Counted from the first letter of the stretch, positions 21,801 to 28,574 are shown. The stretch: 64,000 bases of DNA from Pseudomonadota bacterium (GCA_016719885.1 JADJYF010000011.1:1-64000); one strand, 5' to 3'. Numbers and translations are program-made. Notes: generated by a model from the letters alone, not told the origin.

Positions 21801-24788
21801 ACGGTGCGCGATGCCAGCACCAACAATCCGCCCAACCTCGCCCTCATCAGCGGCAGCTATCTCGATGTCGACGCGGTGGTCGGCAACGGTACGCAACTGC
21901 AGGGCGCCGACGTCGAAACGGTGTGGGTGATCACGGGCAACGGCCGCGGCCGTTACGGCAATACCTTCGCCACCGCCACCACCACCTTCGAGAACTTCAG
22001 CATTCGCGGCGGCAACAAGCGCGACGTGTTCATCTTCAAGCAGGAAGGGCCGTCCAACACCACGCCGCAGCTGTTCGCCGGCATCGACGGCGGCGACTTC
22101 GTGGCCGGCAACGCCACCACCCACAATTTCATGCTCGGCAGCGTCGGCGCCGATCAGTTCGCGGTGACGGGCGCCGACGCGGTTTCCATCACCTTGAGCG
22201 GCGGCAGCGGCATTGCCACCACCGACGCCATCAACATCAACAACATCGGCGACGCGGGGCTCGCGCTCACCAGCGGCTTCAACGATACCGGCAACGACAC
22301 CGTGACGGTGCAGGCCGGCCGCACCTGGGCGGGCAACCTGTTGACCAACGGCGGCAACGACAGCGTGACGCTGGGCGACGGCGCGCGCGTGGCGGGCACG
22401 CTCAACCTCGGCGCCGGTAACGACCTCGTCGACGCGAGCGCCTATACCGGCGCCATCACCGCGCAGATCACCGCTGCCACCGCCGCCGGCATGAGCGCTT
22501 CGACCAGCACCATCGCCGGCGACTTCTCCGGCGTCGAGACCTTGAACCTCGGCAGCGGCAACGACGTGGTGACCATGGGCGCGGCGCCGACCGGCAGCGC
22601 CTCGACCATCAACATGGGCGCGGGCGGCAGCGATGAATTGCGCTCGCAGGTCGACGCCACCTGGGTGCTCAGCGGCGATGGCGCCGGCGAATTGCGCGGC
22701 GTGCCGGGCACGGCCAGCGATCAACTGACCTTCAGCGGTGTCGACGATCTCACCACCACCGGTAACGGCGTGCTGAGCGTGCCGGGCGCGGCGGCCTCGG
22801 TGAGCGGCAACGTCACGGCCGACAACCTCGGTTTCGGCCAGGCCAGCGTCGATGTCGGCGCGCTCGGCCTGCGCGTGGTCGGCAACATCACTCACAACGG
22901 GCCGCTGAGCTTGAGCGCCAGCGGCGGCGGCGATCTCAGCGTGCGCGGCAACGTCAGCGTCGATGGTGCGTTCAGTTCGAGCGTGGCGGGCGGTACCGCC
23001 ACCTACGGCAGCGTCACCACCAGCGGCGCCGATCAAAGCTACCAGGGCGCCACCGTGGTGCGCGGCGACATCAGCGCCCGTGACATCCGCTTTGCCGACG
23101 CCGCCGATCTGCGCGGCGTGGTGAGCGGCCGCAACATGAATTTCGATGGCAACACCACCATCGGCGCCAACCTCAGCGGCCAGGATCTGCATTTCAACGG
23201 CCCGCTCACCGTCACCAACGAAGTGGTGCTGCGCTCGTCCAGCAACATCTTCGATTTCAACGACGAAGTGTCGTCCGACACCGGCGTCACGCTCAGTATC
23301 GTGCCGACCGCCAACACCGACATGTTCGTTGATCTGGAAGACGGCGCCGGGCATGTCGCCGCCGACCGCTTCGAGAACTTCAAGGGCACGCTGACCATCG
23401 GCGGCCAGTTCACCCCGGCCCCGGACGGCGATGTGCTGAACGGTTCCCTGGCTTCGGCGCCGGCCGACTACATCACCGTGTCCGAATCGCTGGTGACGGG
23501 CGGCAACCTGGTGCTGGTCGGCAGCACGGTGGATTTTTCCACCGGCAATAATATTTCGGTCGGCACCGCCACGCCGGGCAGTGGCACGATCGTGGTGATG
23601 GCGCTGGGCGACAAGGTGCAGGCCGGCAACGACGGTCTGCCGGGCGGCGTCGATCTCGGCAATATCACCGCGCCGACCGGCGGCAACACCGTGACCTTCA
23701 CCGGCGCGCAGGTGATGCTGGCGGCGACCAACGAGGTGCAGAACTCGACCAACATGATCATGGATCTCGATGGCGGCGAGGTGCTGGTCGCGCAAGGCGC
23801 GCGGGCCACCAAGACGCGTATCGATTTCAACGTACGGTCACGCGCGCAAGCGTCCGCCACCAATGTCACCGACACCGGCCTGGTCGCTTCGCTGACCGCG
23901 CTCGGCGCGCCCACCAACCTGTTGCAGAACACGCGCGCGTCCTTCCCCAATCCGGCCGCCATTCTCACCATCCTGCAGGCGGTGACCTTCGTCGATTCCT
24001 CGCTGTTCGAGGAAGACCTGTCGCTGTTCGGCGTGATCGGTGACGGTATCGCCAAGCGGCTGGACCAGTGCGAAGGCGCCGAGGGCTGCGCGCCCAACGT
24101 TACCGAAGAGCAATTGGCGGGGCTGATTGCCGGCCTCGAACAGCGCATCGACGCCATCCGCAAATCCATCGCCAGCGGCGAGACCGCGCAGGCCAAGGGC
24201 GAGACCCTGCTCAGCCAATACCAGGCCGAGCTCGCCAGCTACCGCGACTACCAGTCGCAGCTGCACGCCTATCTCGAGAAGCAGCGCAGCGAAGAGCAGG
24301 GCGGCGACGAGTTCGAGGACGTGTTCGAGGCCGAGGAGACGCCCGACGCGGCGGGCGACAAGCCGGCCGACGCCGCCGCCACGGAGGCCGCGCCGGCCAG
24401 CGACGATGCGCCGTCGCTGGAAGAGGGCAGCGAAGACCTGTTTGCGCCGCTCGAGGACGCACCCGCGCCGGCCCAGGCCGCGCCCGAGGATGCGCCGGCG
24501 GACGTCGACGAAGGCTTCGAAACCCTCGACGAAAGCCCGGCGCCGGCCCCCGCGGCCAGCCCGGCTCCCGCGCCTGCCGCGCCGGCTACGCCCGCGCCAG
24601 CCAAGGAAGACGCGGCGCCGGCCGATGACTTCGAGGAACTCGAGGAGCTGCCCGAACCGCAACTGCTGAACGAGATGACGGCGCCGGGCGCCGTCAACCA
24701 GATTGCCGGACTGGTCAGACTGGACGCCCAGGGCGCCGTGGCCTGGAGCGGCGACGTCATTCTTCCCACCCTTCATCGCCGGTATTGA
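9873..24788 (+). CDS. TpsA: giant repeat-containing filamentous exoprotein
   Basis: A 4971-residue exported protein starting at ATG 9873 behind a strong GGGGAGGGAG site. Order of parts: signal peptide ending near AEA-A (about 45); TPS secretion domain (about 46-290) with the diagnostic NPNG motif at 129-132; glycine-rich helix-forming sequence to about 680; autotransporter-associated beta-strand (PATR) repeats to about 3180; a Ser/Gly/Asp-rich region with RTX-like GGxGND motifs (about 3600-4240); more beta-helix; a Cys pair C4733/C4739, the only cysteines I saw; a coiled coil (about 4742-4810); an acidic Pro/Ala/Glu tail; and a short conserved-looking C-terminus. There is no autotransporter barrel, so export depends on TpsB. 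The role is probably adhesion, biofilm or surface coat. Asp, Gly, Asn and Thr bias and repetition are typical of such proteins. Confidence 0.95.
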   Translation: MNMRNHDADITAARSPFRLKPLVHAVQLALLPGLVTAFASIDAEAAPSGGQVRAGSAHISHDAAHGVTTVKQNTPRTAIDWQSFNVAKGEQVRFKQPNAKAVALNRIFDQKPSQIFGQVKANGQVVLLNPNGVFFRPGAEVNVGGLIAGAMRVGVDEFMSGRYVLKAEDGSDGRVLNQGRITAADGGDVALIGKTVANEGAIVATAGRVNLLAGDQTTVDFDGDGLLRFKVDKAVVDNAAKLDEQISNSGQISADGGQILITARAAAGVFDQAINNAGVIKAGRIEKRGGKIMLVGSGPTSSVLNTGSIDASAASDTDDGGRISVRANVVDNRGTLAADATHGQGGSIAVAAVSKASFNAGSTVTATSTRGKGGSVEASAAQLAFNFDAAVDVSGHTGGGTALLGGDLHGANPDIDNAERVFVGSQASIKADASGHGDGGKVVVWADDSTRFHGKISARGGARGGDGGQVEVSGKQTLDFTGEVDTSAPRGKAGELLLDPSTLTITDANANTGSLDSNISNADADISGDADAGGNTISWGKIDSLAVTTNIILEATGLVTINDVTGGAPAVTTTNNAVHLDLTTGSLTIRSTGGNVVFADQNDIIETKGGAVTLSAANGTVTAGGIKTNVSGGNGAVTIISGTGGSFGDITTGGALFTANVGAGTATQVAGKTLIGSTALTKTGLGALTLSEANSHIGATTVSAGTLNVTNAAGLGTTNGGTTVASGAVLVLDNVSIGSEALTLGGGTLRALGTANVDGNITLTDNSAIDVPGSELILGGVISGAGFGIDKQGAGRLTLNNTSSYSGTTTITDGSIFAGVDDVFANSILNIAGAAARFEMETTNQTVVGLAGSGVVSNDEPSANAVTFTINGGSGQTFSGQFFDNTADDISVVKTGAGTQTFGVGASTYAGSLTIDDGTLSITTANSLGDAVAGTTVSNNGTLDLNNLALASTEAIDISDSGIANVGALTATGTSSIAATNILTMGADATIGGSGTLTLNTALDNGGSRALTKTGSGTLVLAADNSAAFTSATGTITINAGAIKVTDVGGLGDTVGGTTIANDAQLEFALGGNASVAENLSFEGNGGANGAALLHSSANVLTLTGSLTLTNVGLANDATISVSNAGGVMSVGAISDGAATLSLTKVGSGALLMTAAQAYNGVTHVNAGTLRAGLADVLTAGAGLDLGATGVFNLAGFDQSLAKLDGAAGALVTNDVGGTADIATLTITGGGGSYAGDITENGSDTLSLVKSGTGTQSLSVASGSYDGGTSITGGTLSILTEASLGTGSGATTANGGTLELNGVSLTGSETIHLSGSGNGGVGALTGIGAVSVESGNSVVLDADTSVGGAGTLTINAVISESGGARALTKLGAGTVVLGGNNSYTGATTVNAGTLEAGAVDVLDNSSGVNLAVSGARLNLAGFDQTLKKLDGVTGTVATNDAGSTADVATLTINAGGGNFAGNLTENGSDALTLTKSGSGTQILSGSGNTYTGNTIVSGGTLQAGADNVLGAGDLNVSLAGATFNLAGFDQTVDELDGIAGAIVTNDAGNTANTATLTVTGSGTYAGDITENGSDTLSLAKTTGGILTLSVGTGTFDGAVTITGGAISITTAASLGTATAGTVVNGGTLSLANFALASSESLSLAGTGGGSGALQSGAGVSSIAASNAITLTGNATIGTAGVLTINSVIAESGGARTLTKNGTGQLTLTGNNSYSGATTISEGTLAAGAADVLDNSSGVNLSVSGATLNLAGFNQSLAKLDGVAGAVVTNNAGNSGDTATLTITAGGGSFSGDITQTGTDALSLVKSGTGSQSLAVVTGTYTGTTTISGGTLSIATDASLGTAAGATTANGGTLNLNGMGVTGGETINISGTGNGGIGALTSTGTAAIEASGSLNLAGDATIGGSGTLTLNTAVTESGGARSLTKTGTSNLVLGNGANSYTGSTTIAQGTVTAAAVDVLDNSAGLNLSTSGASFNLAGFDQTLTKLDGVAGTTVSNSTAAVTDAATLTISGNGGVFAGNLTEPGDDVLSFTKSGVGTQTLSGSGNTFSGPVTVSGGVLKAGVANVLGLSSGLNINSAGATFNLAGFDQSLLKLDGVAGAILTNDAGNTGDAATLTITGGGGVFAGDITENGSDTLSITKSTTGTQTLSVGTGSYDGVTTVSGGRLIVTSAASLGSSSGGLVINNAANAGATLELGTPGGTSFADTLTFSGGNNPTLLQSTGGTTTFTGGIVMSSDGTADIAQAGGTLAVTTVGISGAGTLTKTGPGTLQLGVATTLGGLNLAQGVLAIGLANALAASTDLTLAAGTTFNLHGFNQTIASLSGNGIVTNDDTVGGSNAAATLTIAAGGGSFTGTISESADDVLSLTKSGTGTQTLASTNSYTGLTTVSGGTLAAGAVDILTSTSGLSITAAGASFNLAGFDQSLSAVSGVSGGIVTNNSTAANDSATLTITGNGGSYAGNITESADDALSFTKSGSGTQTLSGTNTYTGATTVNAGTLQAGAVNILGATSGLTLNGAASTFNLAGFDQQVGKLDGAAGTIVTNSAGNSGDIATLTITGGGGSFAGDITETGSDTLSITKSGSGTQTLSVATGSYDGATSVSGGTLLITTSASLGSASGQTTASTGTLDLGALALASSETINLTGSGAGGVGALTGSGSVAASNAIVVTGTGAIGTTATFTVNAAIGGSGTLSKVGSGTLVLSGNNSYSGGTTIAAGTLTAGAANVLDNSSGVSVAAGATLNLAGFDQTVTKLDGVATSVVTNDAGGLGDIATLSISGGGGSYAGNLTQNGIDDFSVTKSGTGSQSFAVVSGTYAGATTISGGTLSISTAASLGSLTGNTTANGGTLDISGFTLATGEAISLNGTGNGGAGALTGTGTAAISNALTLTGNASIGGTGTFTVNSVISESGGARSLTKSGAGTVILANGANTYSGATIVAQGTLQAGAVDVLANSSGLNLNASGASFNLAGFDQSIARLDGAAGSIVTNNAVAVGDAATLAISAGGGSYAGDMTESGGDTLALTKSGSGTQTLNVGTGSYNGVTLVTGGTLRVASTASLGTTVGATTANGGTLDAAFSGSSSENLVLNGSGDGGAGALMGSNTGTFSGTVSLASAASISVDNGAAGNIDFTLSGNISGAGGNTLTKLGPDTLVLSGNNSYAGDTQIDAGVLKLGAASGVASGSAVHIAVGATFDVNDQSASIGSLGGGSGTLDLGLGSLAASDDVDLTGITVVFAAAGSGNQTLRAGSDGSGSLTVDALSKSSTGNLTLIGPTLIDINGDVAVNAGNLSINNAFSAAGDLVASGNVSLSGLGSLDGAATQSIDAQGGTLTTIGLTKTVGGAGNLSLGGGTAISASGDVAVQTAGGDLLVADNITTDSNLSAAHDVVFQGAGTSTFNAAGVQTITATSGAVRDTAGAVLAKSGGANLVLDAGSAVGVNTGNALGVALTGGSGLELVSGGDVFVTSASSLTIAGLATGAGTDDTVDIRTSGASAALTMSGPYTDVVSDDVTLVAARDLNFDTNPLTVGTLDASFGQGGTSSDFDIDQAVSATTPGGFSVSGGAGANDRIDASDIGADLGFTLTALDTGSVGDGLVIDTFSGVESLLGGGGNDTLAGNFSFTVSGGDSGTASSLTGGWSQIENLAGSAGANTFNLATGGSLSGGIDGLGGTDTLSYSTRAAAITIDFSTLTAPDIAGGFANIETFVGGSGTGDTLVGANNASNWAVTGANSGTIDDTTVGAPGSVEVNFSSFENLQGGSAADSFTLAAGAAVSGDIDAGGGIDTFAFASRASAVTVNLQAGTAADSSSTFANFDGFESFTGSAAATDKLVGRNQQSDWQLTASGAGSIDDTPNGAPDGTPEFTFTAFENLQGGSAVDTFTAATGGALSFGQLAGGAGNDVYNILSNAGSSTVLTANLVGEADNDTVNFGLHENAPPTNPSANEFSRLVGSINLGAGTDTLDYSGSDLVLVNAVTDNDSGSGQAGTVRDASTNNPPNLALISGSYLDVDAVVGNGTQLQGADVETVWVITGNGRGRYGNTFATATTTFENFSIRGGNKRDVFIFKQEGPSNTTPQLFAGIDGGDFVAGNATTHNFMLGSVGADQFAVTGADAVSITLSGGSGIATTDAININNIGDAGLALTSGFNDTGNDTVTVQAGRTWAGNLLTNGGNDSVTLGDGARVAGTLNLGAGNDLVDASAYTGAITAQITAATAAGMSASTSTIAGDFSGVETLNLGSGNDVVTMGAAPTGSASTINMGAGGSDELRSQVDATWVLSGDGAGELRGVPGTASDQLTFSGVDDLTTTGNGVLSVPGAAASVSGNVTADNLGFGQASVDVGALGLRVVGNITHNGPLSLSASGGGDLSVRGNVSVDGAFSSSVAGGTATYGSVTTSGADQSYQGATVVRGDISARDIRFADAADLRGVVSGRNMNFDGNTTIGANLSGQDLHFNGPLTVTNEVVLRSSSNIFDFNDEVSSDTGVTLSIVPTANTDMFVDLEDGAGHVAADRFENFKGTLTIGGQFTPAPDGDVLNGSLASAPADYITVSESLVTGGNLVLVGSTVDFSTGNNISVGTATPGSGTIVVMALGDKVQAGNDGLPGGVDLGNITAPTGGNTVTFTGAQVMLAATNEVQNSTNMIMDLDGGEVLVAQGARATKTRIDFNVRSRAQASATNVTDTGLVASLTALGAPTNLLQNTRASFPNPAAILTILQAVTFVDSSLFEEDLSLFGVIGDGIAKRLDQCEGAEGCAPNVTEEQLAGLIAGLEQRIDAIRKSIASGETAQAKGETLLSQYQAELASYRDYQSQLHAYLEKQRSEEQGGDEFEDVFEAEETPDAAGDKPADAAATEAAPASDDAPSLEEGSEDLFAPLEDAPAPAQAAPEDAPADVDEGFETLDESPAPAPAASPAPAPAAPATPAPAKEDAAPADDFEELEELPEPQLLNEMTAPGAVNQIAGLVRLDAQGAVAWSGDVILPTLHRRY
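13449..18780 (+). repeat. Tandem PATR modules inside tpsA, two module lengths
   Basis: The motif NLAGFDQ (variants NLAGFNQ, NLHGFNQ) recurs eleven times, beginning at 13449, 14124, 14442, 15114, 15792, 16113, 16794, 17112, 17430, 18087 and 18759. Spacings are 675, 318, 672, 678, 321, 681, 318, 318, 657 and 672 bp, so modules come in a short form (about 106 codons) and a long form (about 219-227 codons). The long form has an additional half carrying ISTAASLG, TANGGTL and SGTGNGG-like strands. All spacings are multiples of three, so the frame is preserved. Confidence 0.85.
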
Positions 24789-24789
24789 T

Positions 24790-25569
24790 ATGTCCGAACC
24801 CTTGCTCCCGCTCCTGTATCGCAACATCACCGCGCTCAACCGCGAGCGCCACGCCGACTGGTACATCGATGCCGACCATGGCTACTCGTTTGCCGCGGGC
24901 ACCAATTCCATCTACCTCGCCGCCAGTGAATTCGCGGTCGCGGCGCGCGAGTACGCGGTGGTGTTCGCCCGCGACGGCAACGGCGTGGCGGTGCCGACAG
25001 TGCTGCTCGGCATCGCCACTGACCAGAATCTCCTGATCGGCGCGGACGGCGCCTGGCTCGGCAACTACGTGCCGGCCTACCTGCGCCGCTACCCCTACAT
25101 CCTGGCCAATACCGACACCCAGCCCGACCAGTACACGGTCTGCATCGACGAGACCTACAGCGGTTTCAATACCGCCAAGGAGGGCGAGCGCCTGCTGGCG
25201 GAGGGCGGTGAGCAGAGCCCCTACCTCGCCAACAGCGTCAAATTCCTGCAGGACTTCCTGCTCGCGACCCAGCTCACCAGCCGTTTCTGTGAAGCGCTCG
25301 TCAAGGCCGACCTGCTCGACTCCACGCAGGCGAATATTTCACTAAACTCGGGGGGTACCTACTCGCTGAGCGGCTTTTTCTGCGTCACGCGCGAACGGCT
25401 GCTGAAGCTGAGTGGCGAGCAACTGAAGGAATTCATGGACCAGGGCTACCTCGACCTGATTTATCTGCACATGCACTCGCTCTCGAATCTCGACAAGCTC
25501 ATGCAATTGGTTGACACTCCGAGCGATGCACCCAAGGCCCGCGCCAAGAAGCGCGGCGCCAAGGAATAA
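24790..25569 (+). CDS. SapC-family protein
   Basis: A 259-residue protein matching the SapC family, with the typical YVPAYLRRYPYILA segment in its first half, a CIDE motif and a long C-terminal helical part ending in a basic tail. The family is named for a Campylobacter fetus protein tied to surface-layer formation; its biochemical role is not established. There is no signal peptide, so it should remain cytoplasmic. ATG 24790 begins one base after the tpsA stop codon (24786-24788), so its translation is almost certainly coupled to that of TpsA. This placement suggests a function serving TpsA, for example in synthesis, modification or pre-export handling, but that is inference. Confidence 0.82.
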   Translation: MSEPLLPLLYRNITALNRERHADWYIDADHGYSFAAGTNSIYLAASEFAVAAREYAVVFARDGNGVAVPTVLLGIATDQNLLIGADGAWLGNYVPAYLRRYPYILANTDTQPDQYTVCIDETYSGFNTAKEGERLLAEGGEQSPYLANSVKFLQDFLLATQLTSRFCEALVKADLLDSTQANISLNSGGTYSLSGFFCVTRERLLKLSGEQLKEFMDQGYLDLIYLHMHSLSNLDKLMQLVDTPSDAPKARAKKRGAKE

Positions 25570-25596
25570 ACGGCCAGGGAGTCGGGAAAAGCAGCG

Positions 25597-25857
25597 ATGG
25601 CTATCGGCGCGGTAAGGCAGAGCGGGGCAGCGGACAGGGCGCTATCGGCGTCCTATCGCCGTTTCACCGCCGATGCGCCGCGCGACGAGCGCGCCAGTCT
25701 CAAGTCGAATTTCTACGTGCGGCCGGTCGACGAGGCGGCGCGCGAGCGCTCCCGCACCGGCAATTCGCCGGCCGCCCTGCTCGGCGCTCTCATCGAGCGC
25801 ATGGGCGGCGCGGTCGACTCGCGCTCCAAGGGTAGCTACGTCAACCTGAGGGTCTGA
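25597..25857 (+). CDS. Small hypothetical protein following sapC
   Basis: An 86-residue basic protein with no recognised domain, signal peptide or membrane segment. It begins 27 bp after the SapC gene, with GGGAAAA at 25584-25590 as a plausible ribosome site. It shows the same high-GC third-position bias as its neighbours. The C-terminal part (ALLGALIERMGG) could form an amphipathic helix. It converges on the Sel1 gene with only 13 bp between stop codons. It probably belongs to the tpsB-tpsA-sapC transcription unit, but it is not clearly recognisable and might be spurious. Confidence 0.55.
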   Translation: MAIGAVRQSGAADRALSASYRRFTADAPRDERASLKSNFYVRPVDEAARERSRTGNSPAALLGALIERMGGAVDSRSKGSYVNLRV

Positions 25858-25870
25858 GCGCGCGCGGCGC

Positions 25871-26374
25871 TCACTGCGCGCGCGAGGTGCTCTCCGGCAC
25901 CGTGCCGTACTTGCCGATCAATTCCCGCGACAGTTTGTCCGCCTGCACCAGTTCGTCGTCGCGCATGACCGACTTGGCATGGTCCAGCGCCGCAATCGCC
26001 TTGTTGCTGCCGAGGTGCACCGCCACGCTGTACCAGCCGTAGGCGTACTCCATGTCCCTGGGCACGCCCTGGCCGTTCTCGTACATCGAGGCGAGACGGA
26101 ACTGCGCATCGTTGACGCCTTTCTCGGCGGCCTTGCGATACCACTTGGCGGCGGCCTTGGCATCCTTCTCGACGCCTTCGCCGCGTTCGTACATGCGTCC
26201 CAGGAAGTACTGGGCATAGGCATGGTTGTTGGTCTCGGCGAGCGGCACGAAGGTCTTCAGCGCGATATCGAATTTGCCGGCCATGAGCGCCACCACGCCG
26301 TCGTTGAAGTCGGCGTGGGCGTCGGCCGCGAACAGCAGCAGCACGGCGGCCAGCAAAGTTTTCCTGCATTGCAT
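25871..26374 (-). CDS. Sel1-repeat (TPR-like) exported protein
   Basis: A 167-residue protein starting at ATG 26374 with a clear signal peptide (KTLLAAVLLLFAADAHA, cleavage near residue 21). Two Sel1-like repeats occupy about 52-87 and 88-124, each with the A-x-LG-x-MY-x-G-x-GV pattern followed by A-x-x-WY. Such repeats form helical scaffolds for protein-protein contacts, here in the periplasm. An upstream in-frame start at 26476 would place the signal peptide internally and is unlikely. It is divergent from leuC across 157 bp and convergent with the small gene behind sapC. Its partner is unknown. Confidence 0.85.
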   Translation of the reverse strand: MQCRKTLLAAVLLLFAADAHADFNDGVVALMAGKFDIALKTFVPLAETNNHAYAQYFLGRMYERGEGVEKDAKAAAKWYRKAAEKGVNDAQFRLASMYENGQGVPRDMEYAYGWYSVAVHLGSNKAIAALDHAKSVMRDDELVQADKLSRELIGKYGTVPESTSRAQ

Positions 26375-26531
26375 CGTGGGTCTCCAGCGCCGTCGAAGTG
26401 CGCGGCGCCCCGGCATGTTAGCGAGAAGTCGCGGCCCGCCCAAGCCTTCGCACGCGGGCCCACGAAGCGGGCCCAAGGCGCGGGGCCGATGGTAGACTAG
26501 CCGCCCTTCGCAAGCTCGAGCGACTTATCCG

Positions 26532-27932
26532 ATGGCTGGAAAAACCCTTTTCGACAAGCTCTGGCAATCCCATCTCGTGCGTGAATTCGAGGATGGCTCG
26601 GCGCTGATCTACATCGACCGCCACATCGCCCACGAGGTCACCACGCCGCAGGCCTTCGAAGGCCTGGAGATGGCCGCCCGCCCGCTGTGGCGCGTGACCG
26701 CCACCAAGGCGGTGTCCGATCACAACGTGCCGACCGAGGACGTCACCAACGTCAAGGATCCGATAGCGCGCCTGCAGCTCGACACCTTGTCCAGGAACTG
26801 CAAGACCTACGGCATCCTGCATCACGATGTCGGTGACATCCGCCAGGGCATCGTGCACGTCACCGGTCCCGAACAGGGCTGGAGCCTGCCGGGCATGACC
26901 ATCGTGTGCGGCGATTCGCATACCGCCACCAACGGTGCGCTCGCGACCTTTGCTTTCGGCATCGGCACCTCGGAAGTCGAACACGTGCTCGCCACCCAGT
27001 GCCTGGTGTTGCGCAAGGCCCGCAACATGCGCATCACCGTCAATGGCGCGCTGAAGCGCGGCGTGTCGCCCAAGGATCTCATCCTGCACATCATCGGCGT
27101 GATCGGCACCGCCGGCGCCACCGGTCACACCATGGAATACGCCGGCCCGGTGATGCGCGCGATGAGCATGGAAGGGCGCATGACGGTGTGCAACATGTCC
27201 ATCGAAGCGGGCGGACGCGCCGGGCTCGTCGCCTTCGACGACATCACGCGCGATTACGTGAAGGGGCGTCCCTACGCCCCGCAGGGCGCGGAATGGGATG
27301 CGGCGCTTGCCCAGTGGCAGGACCTCAAATCCGACGACGATGCGGTGTTCGACAGCGAAATCGTCATCAACGGCGAAGACGTGCAACCGCAGGTGTCGTG
27401 GGGCACGTCGCCGGAAATGGTCGTGGCCATCAACGACGTGGTGCCCGATCCCGAGGCGGCCGGCGACGAGACGCGTCGCATCGGCATGCGCAATGCGCTG
27501 AAGTACATGGACCTGACCCCCGGCACGCCGATCACGTCGATCCCGGTCGACAAGGTCTTTATCGGCTCGTGCACCAATGCGCGTATCGAAGACTTGCGCG
27601 CCGCCGCGGAAGTGGTGAAGGGCAGGAAGCGCGCGGCCAGCGTCAAGGCGGCGCTGGTGGTGCCGGGCTCGGGGCTGGTCAAGCAGCAGGCGGAAGCGGA
27701 AGGCCTGGACAAGATCTTTCGCGAGGCCGGTTTCGACTGGCGCGAACCGGGCTGCTCGATGTGCCTGGGCATGAACCCCGATCAACTCGAACCGGGTGAG
27801 CGCTGCGCGAGCACCTCCAATCGCAATTTCGAAGGCCGCCAGGGCCGCAATGGCCGCACCCACCTGGTGAGCCCGGCGATGGCCGCGGCCGCTGGTATCG
27901 CCGGTCACTTCGTCGACGTCAGGGAGATTTGA
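26532..27932 (+). CDS. leuC: 3-isopropylmalate dehydratase large subunit
   Basis: At 466 residues this is the usual length for LeuC, the iron-sulfur subunit that with LeuD isomerises 2-isopropylmalate to 3-isopropylmalate in leucine biosynthesis. The three [4Fe-4S] cysteines are present at C347 (in GSCTNAR), C408 and C411 (in CSMCLG), together with the GDSHT and VEHVLATQ motifs of the aconitase family. It is followed after 3 bp by leuD, so the two are co-translated. A TAGACT element at 26493-26498 is a possible -10 box, but no good -35 element was seen. leuA and leuB are not in the window. Confidence 0.98.
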   Translation: MAGKTLFDKLWQSHLVREFEDGSALIYIDRHIAHEVTTPQAFEGLEMAARPLWRVTATKAVSDHNVPTEDVTNVKDPIARLQLDTLSRNCKTYGILHHDVGDIRQGIVHVTGPEQGWSLPGMTIVCGDSHTATNGALATFAFGIGTSEVEHVLATQCLVLRKARNMRITVNGALKRGVSPKDLILHIIGVIGTAGATGHTMEYAGPVMRAMSMEGRMTVCNMSIEAGGRAGLVAFDDITRDYVKGRPYAPQGAEWDAALAQWQDLKSDDDAVFDSEIVINGEDVQPQVSWGTSPEMVVAINDVVPDPEAAGDETRRIGMRNALKYMDLTPGTPITSIPVDKVFIGSCTNARIEDLRAAAEVVKGRKRAASVKAALVVPGSGLVKQQAEAEGLDKIFREAGFDWREPGCSMCLGMNPDQLEPGERCASTSNRNFEGRQGRNGRTHLVSPAMAAAAGIAGHFVDVREI

Positions 27933-27935
27933 TCC

Positions 27936-28574
27936 ATGCAGGCATTTACGCAATTGACTGGGCTCGTGGTGCCCATCGACCGACCCAACGTCGACACCGA
28001 TGCGATCATCCCCAAGCAGTTCCTGAAGTCGATCAAGCGCACCGGCTTCGGCCCCAACCTGTTCGACGAATGGCGCTACCTCGACAAGGGCGAACCGGGT
28101 CAGGACAACAGCACGCGTCCCTTGAATCCCGATTTCGCGCTCAACCAGGCGCGCTACCAGGGCGCCGAGATCCTGCTGGCGCGCGACAACTTCGGCTGCG
28201 GCTCCTCGCGCGAGCACGCGCCGTGGGCGCTTTACGACTTCGGCATCCGCGCCCTGATCGCGCCGAGCTATGCCGATATCTTCTTCGGCAACGCATGCAA
28301 GAATGGCCTGTTGCCGCTGACCTTGCCGGAAGCAGTGGTCGACCAGCTGTTCAATGAAACCGAGGCCAGCGTCGGCTACCGGTTGACGGTGGATCTCGCG
28401 GCGCAGACCGTCACCACGCCGGGCGGCCAGGTGTTCAAGTTCGACTTCAAGGCCGATTTGAAAGAGCGCCTGCTGCACGGCCTCGACGACATCGGCATTT
28501 CCTTGAAGTACGCCGCCGACATCAAGGCCTACGAGGCGAAGAAGCAAGCCGAGGCGCCCTGGCTGTTCCGCTGA
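27936..28574 (+). CDS. leuD: 3-isopropylmalate dehydratase small subunit
   Basis: A 212-residue protein with the swivelling-domain signature GCGSSREHAPWAL and the N-terminal NVDTDAIIPKQFLK motif of LeuD. It pairs with LeuC to complete the isopropylmalate isomerase active site in the cytoplasm. A ribosome site (AGGGAG) lies inside the end of leuC, three bases separate the two reading frames, and the length is standard for proteobacterial LeuD. Confidence 0.98.
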   Translation: MQAFTQLTGLVVPIDRPNVDTDAIIPKQFLKSIKRTGFGPNLFDEWRYLDKGEPGQDNSTRPLNPDFALNQARYQGAEILLARDNFGCGSSREHAPWALYDFGIRALIAPSYADIFFGNACKNGLLPLTLPEAVVDQLFNETEASVGYRLTVDLAAQTVTTPGGQVFKFDFKADLKERLLHGLDDIGISLKYAADIKAYEAKKQAEAPWLFR

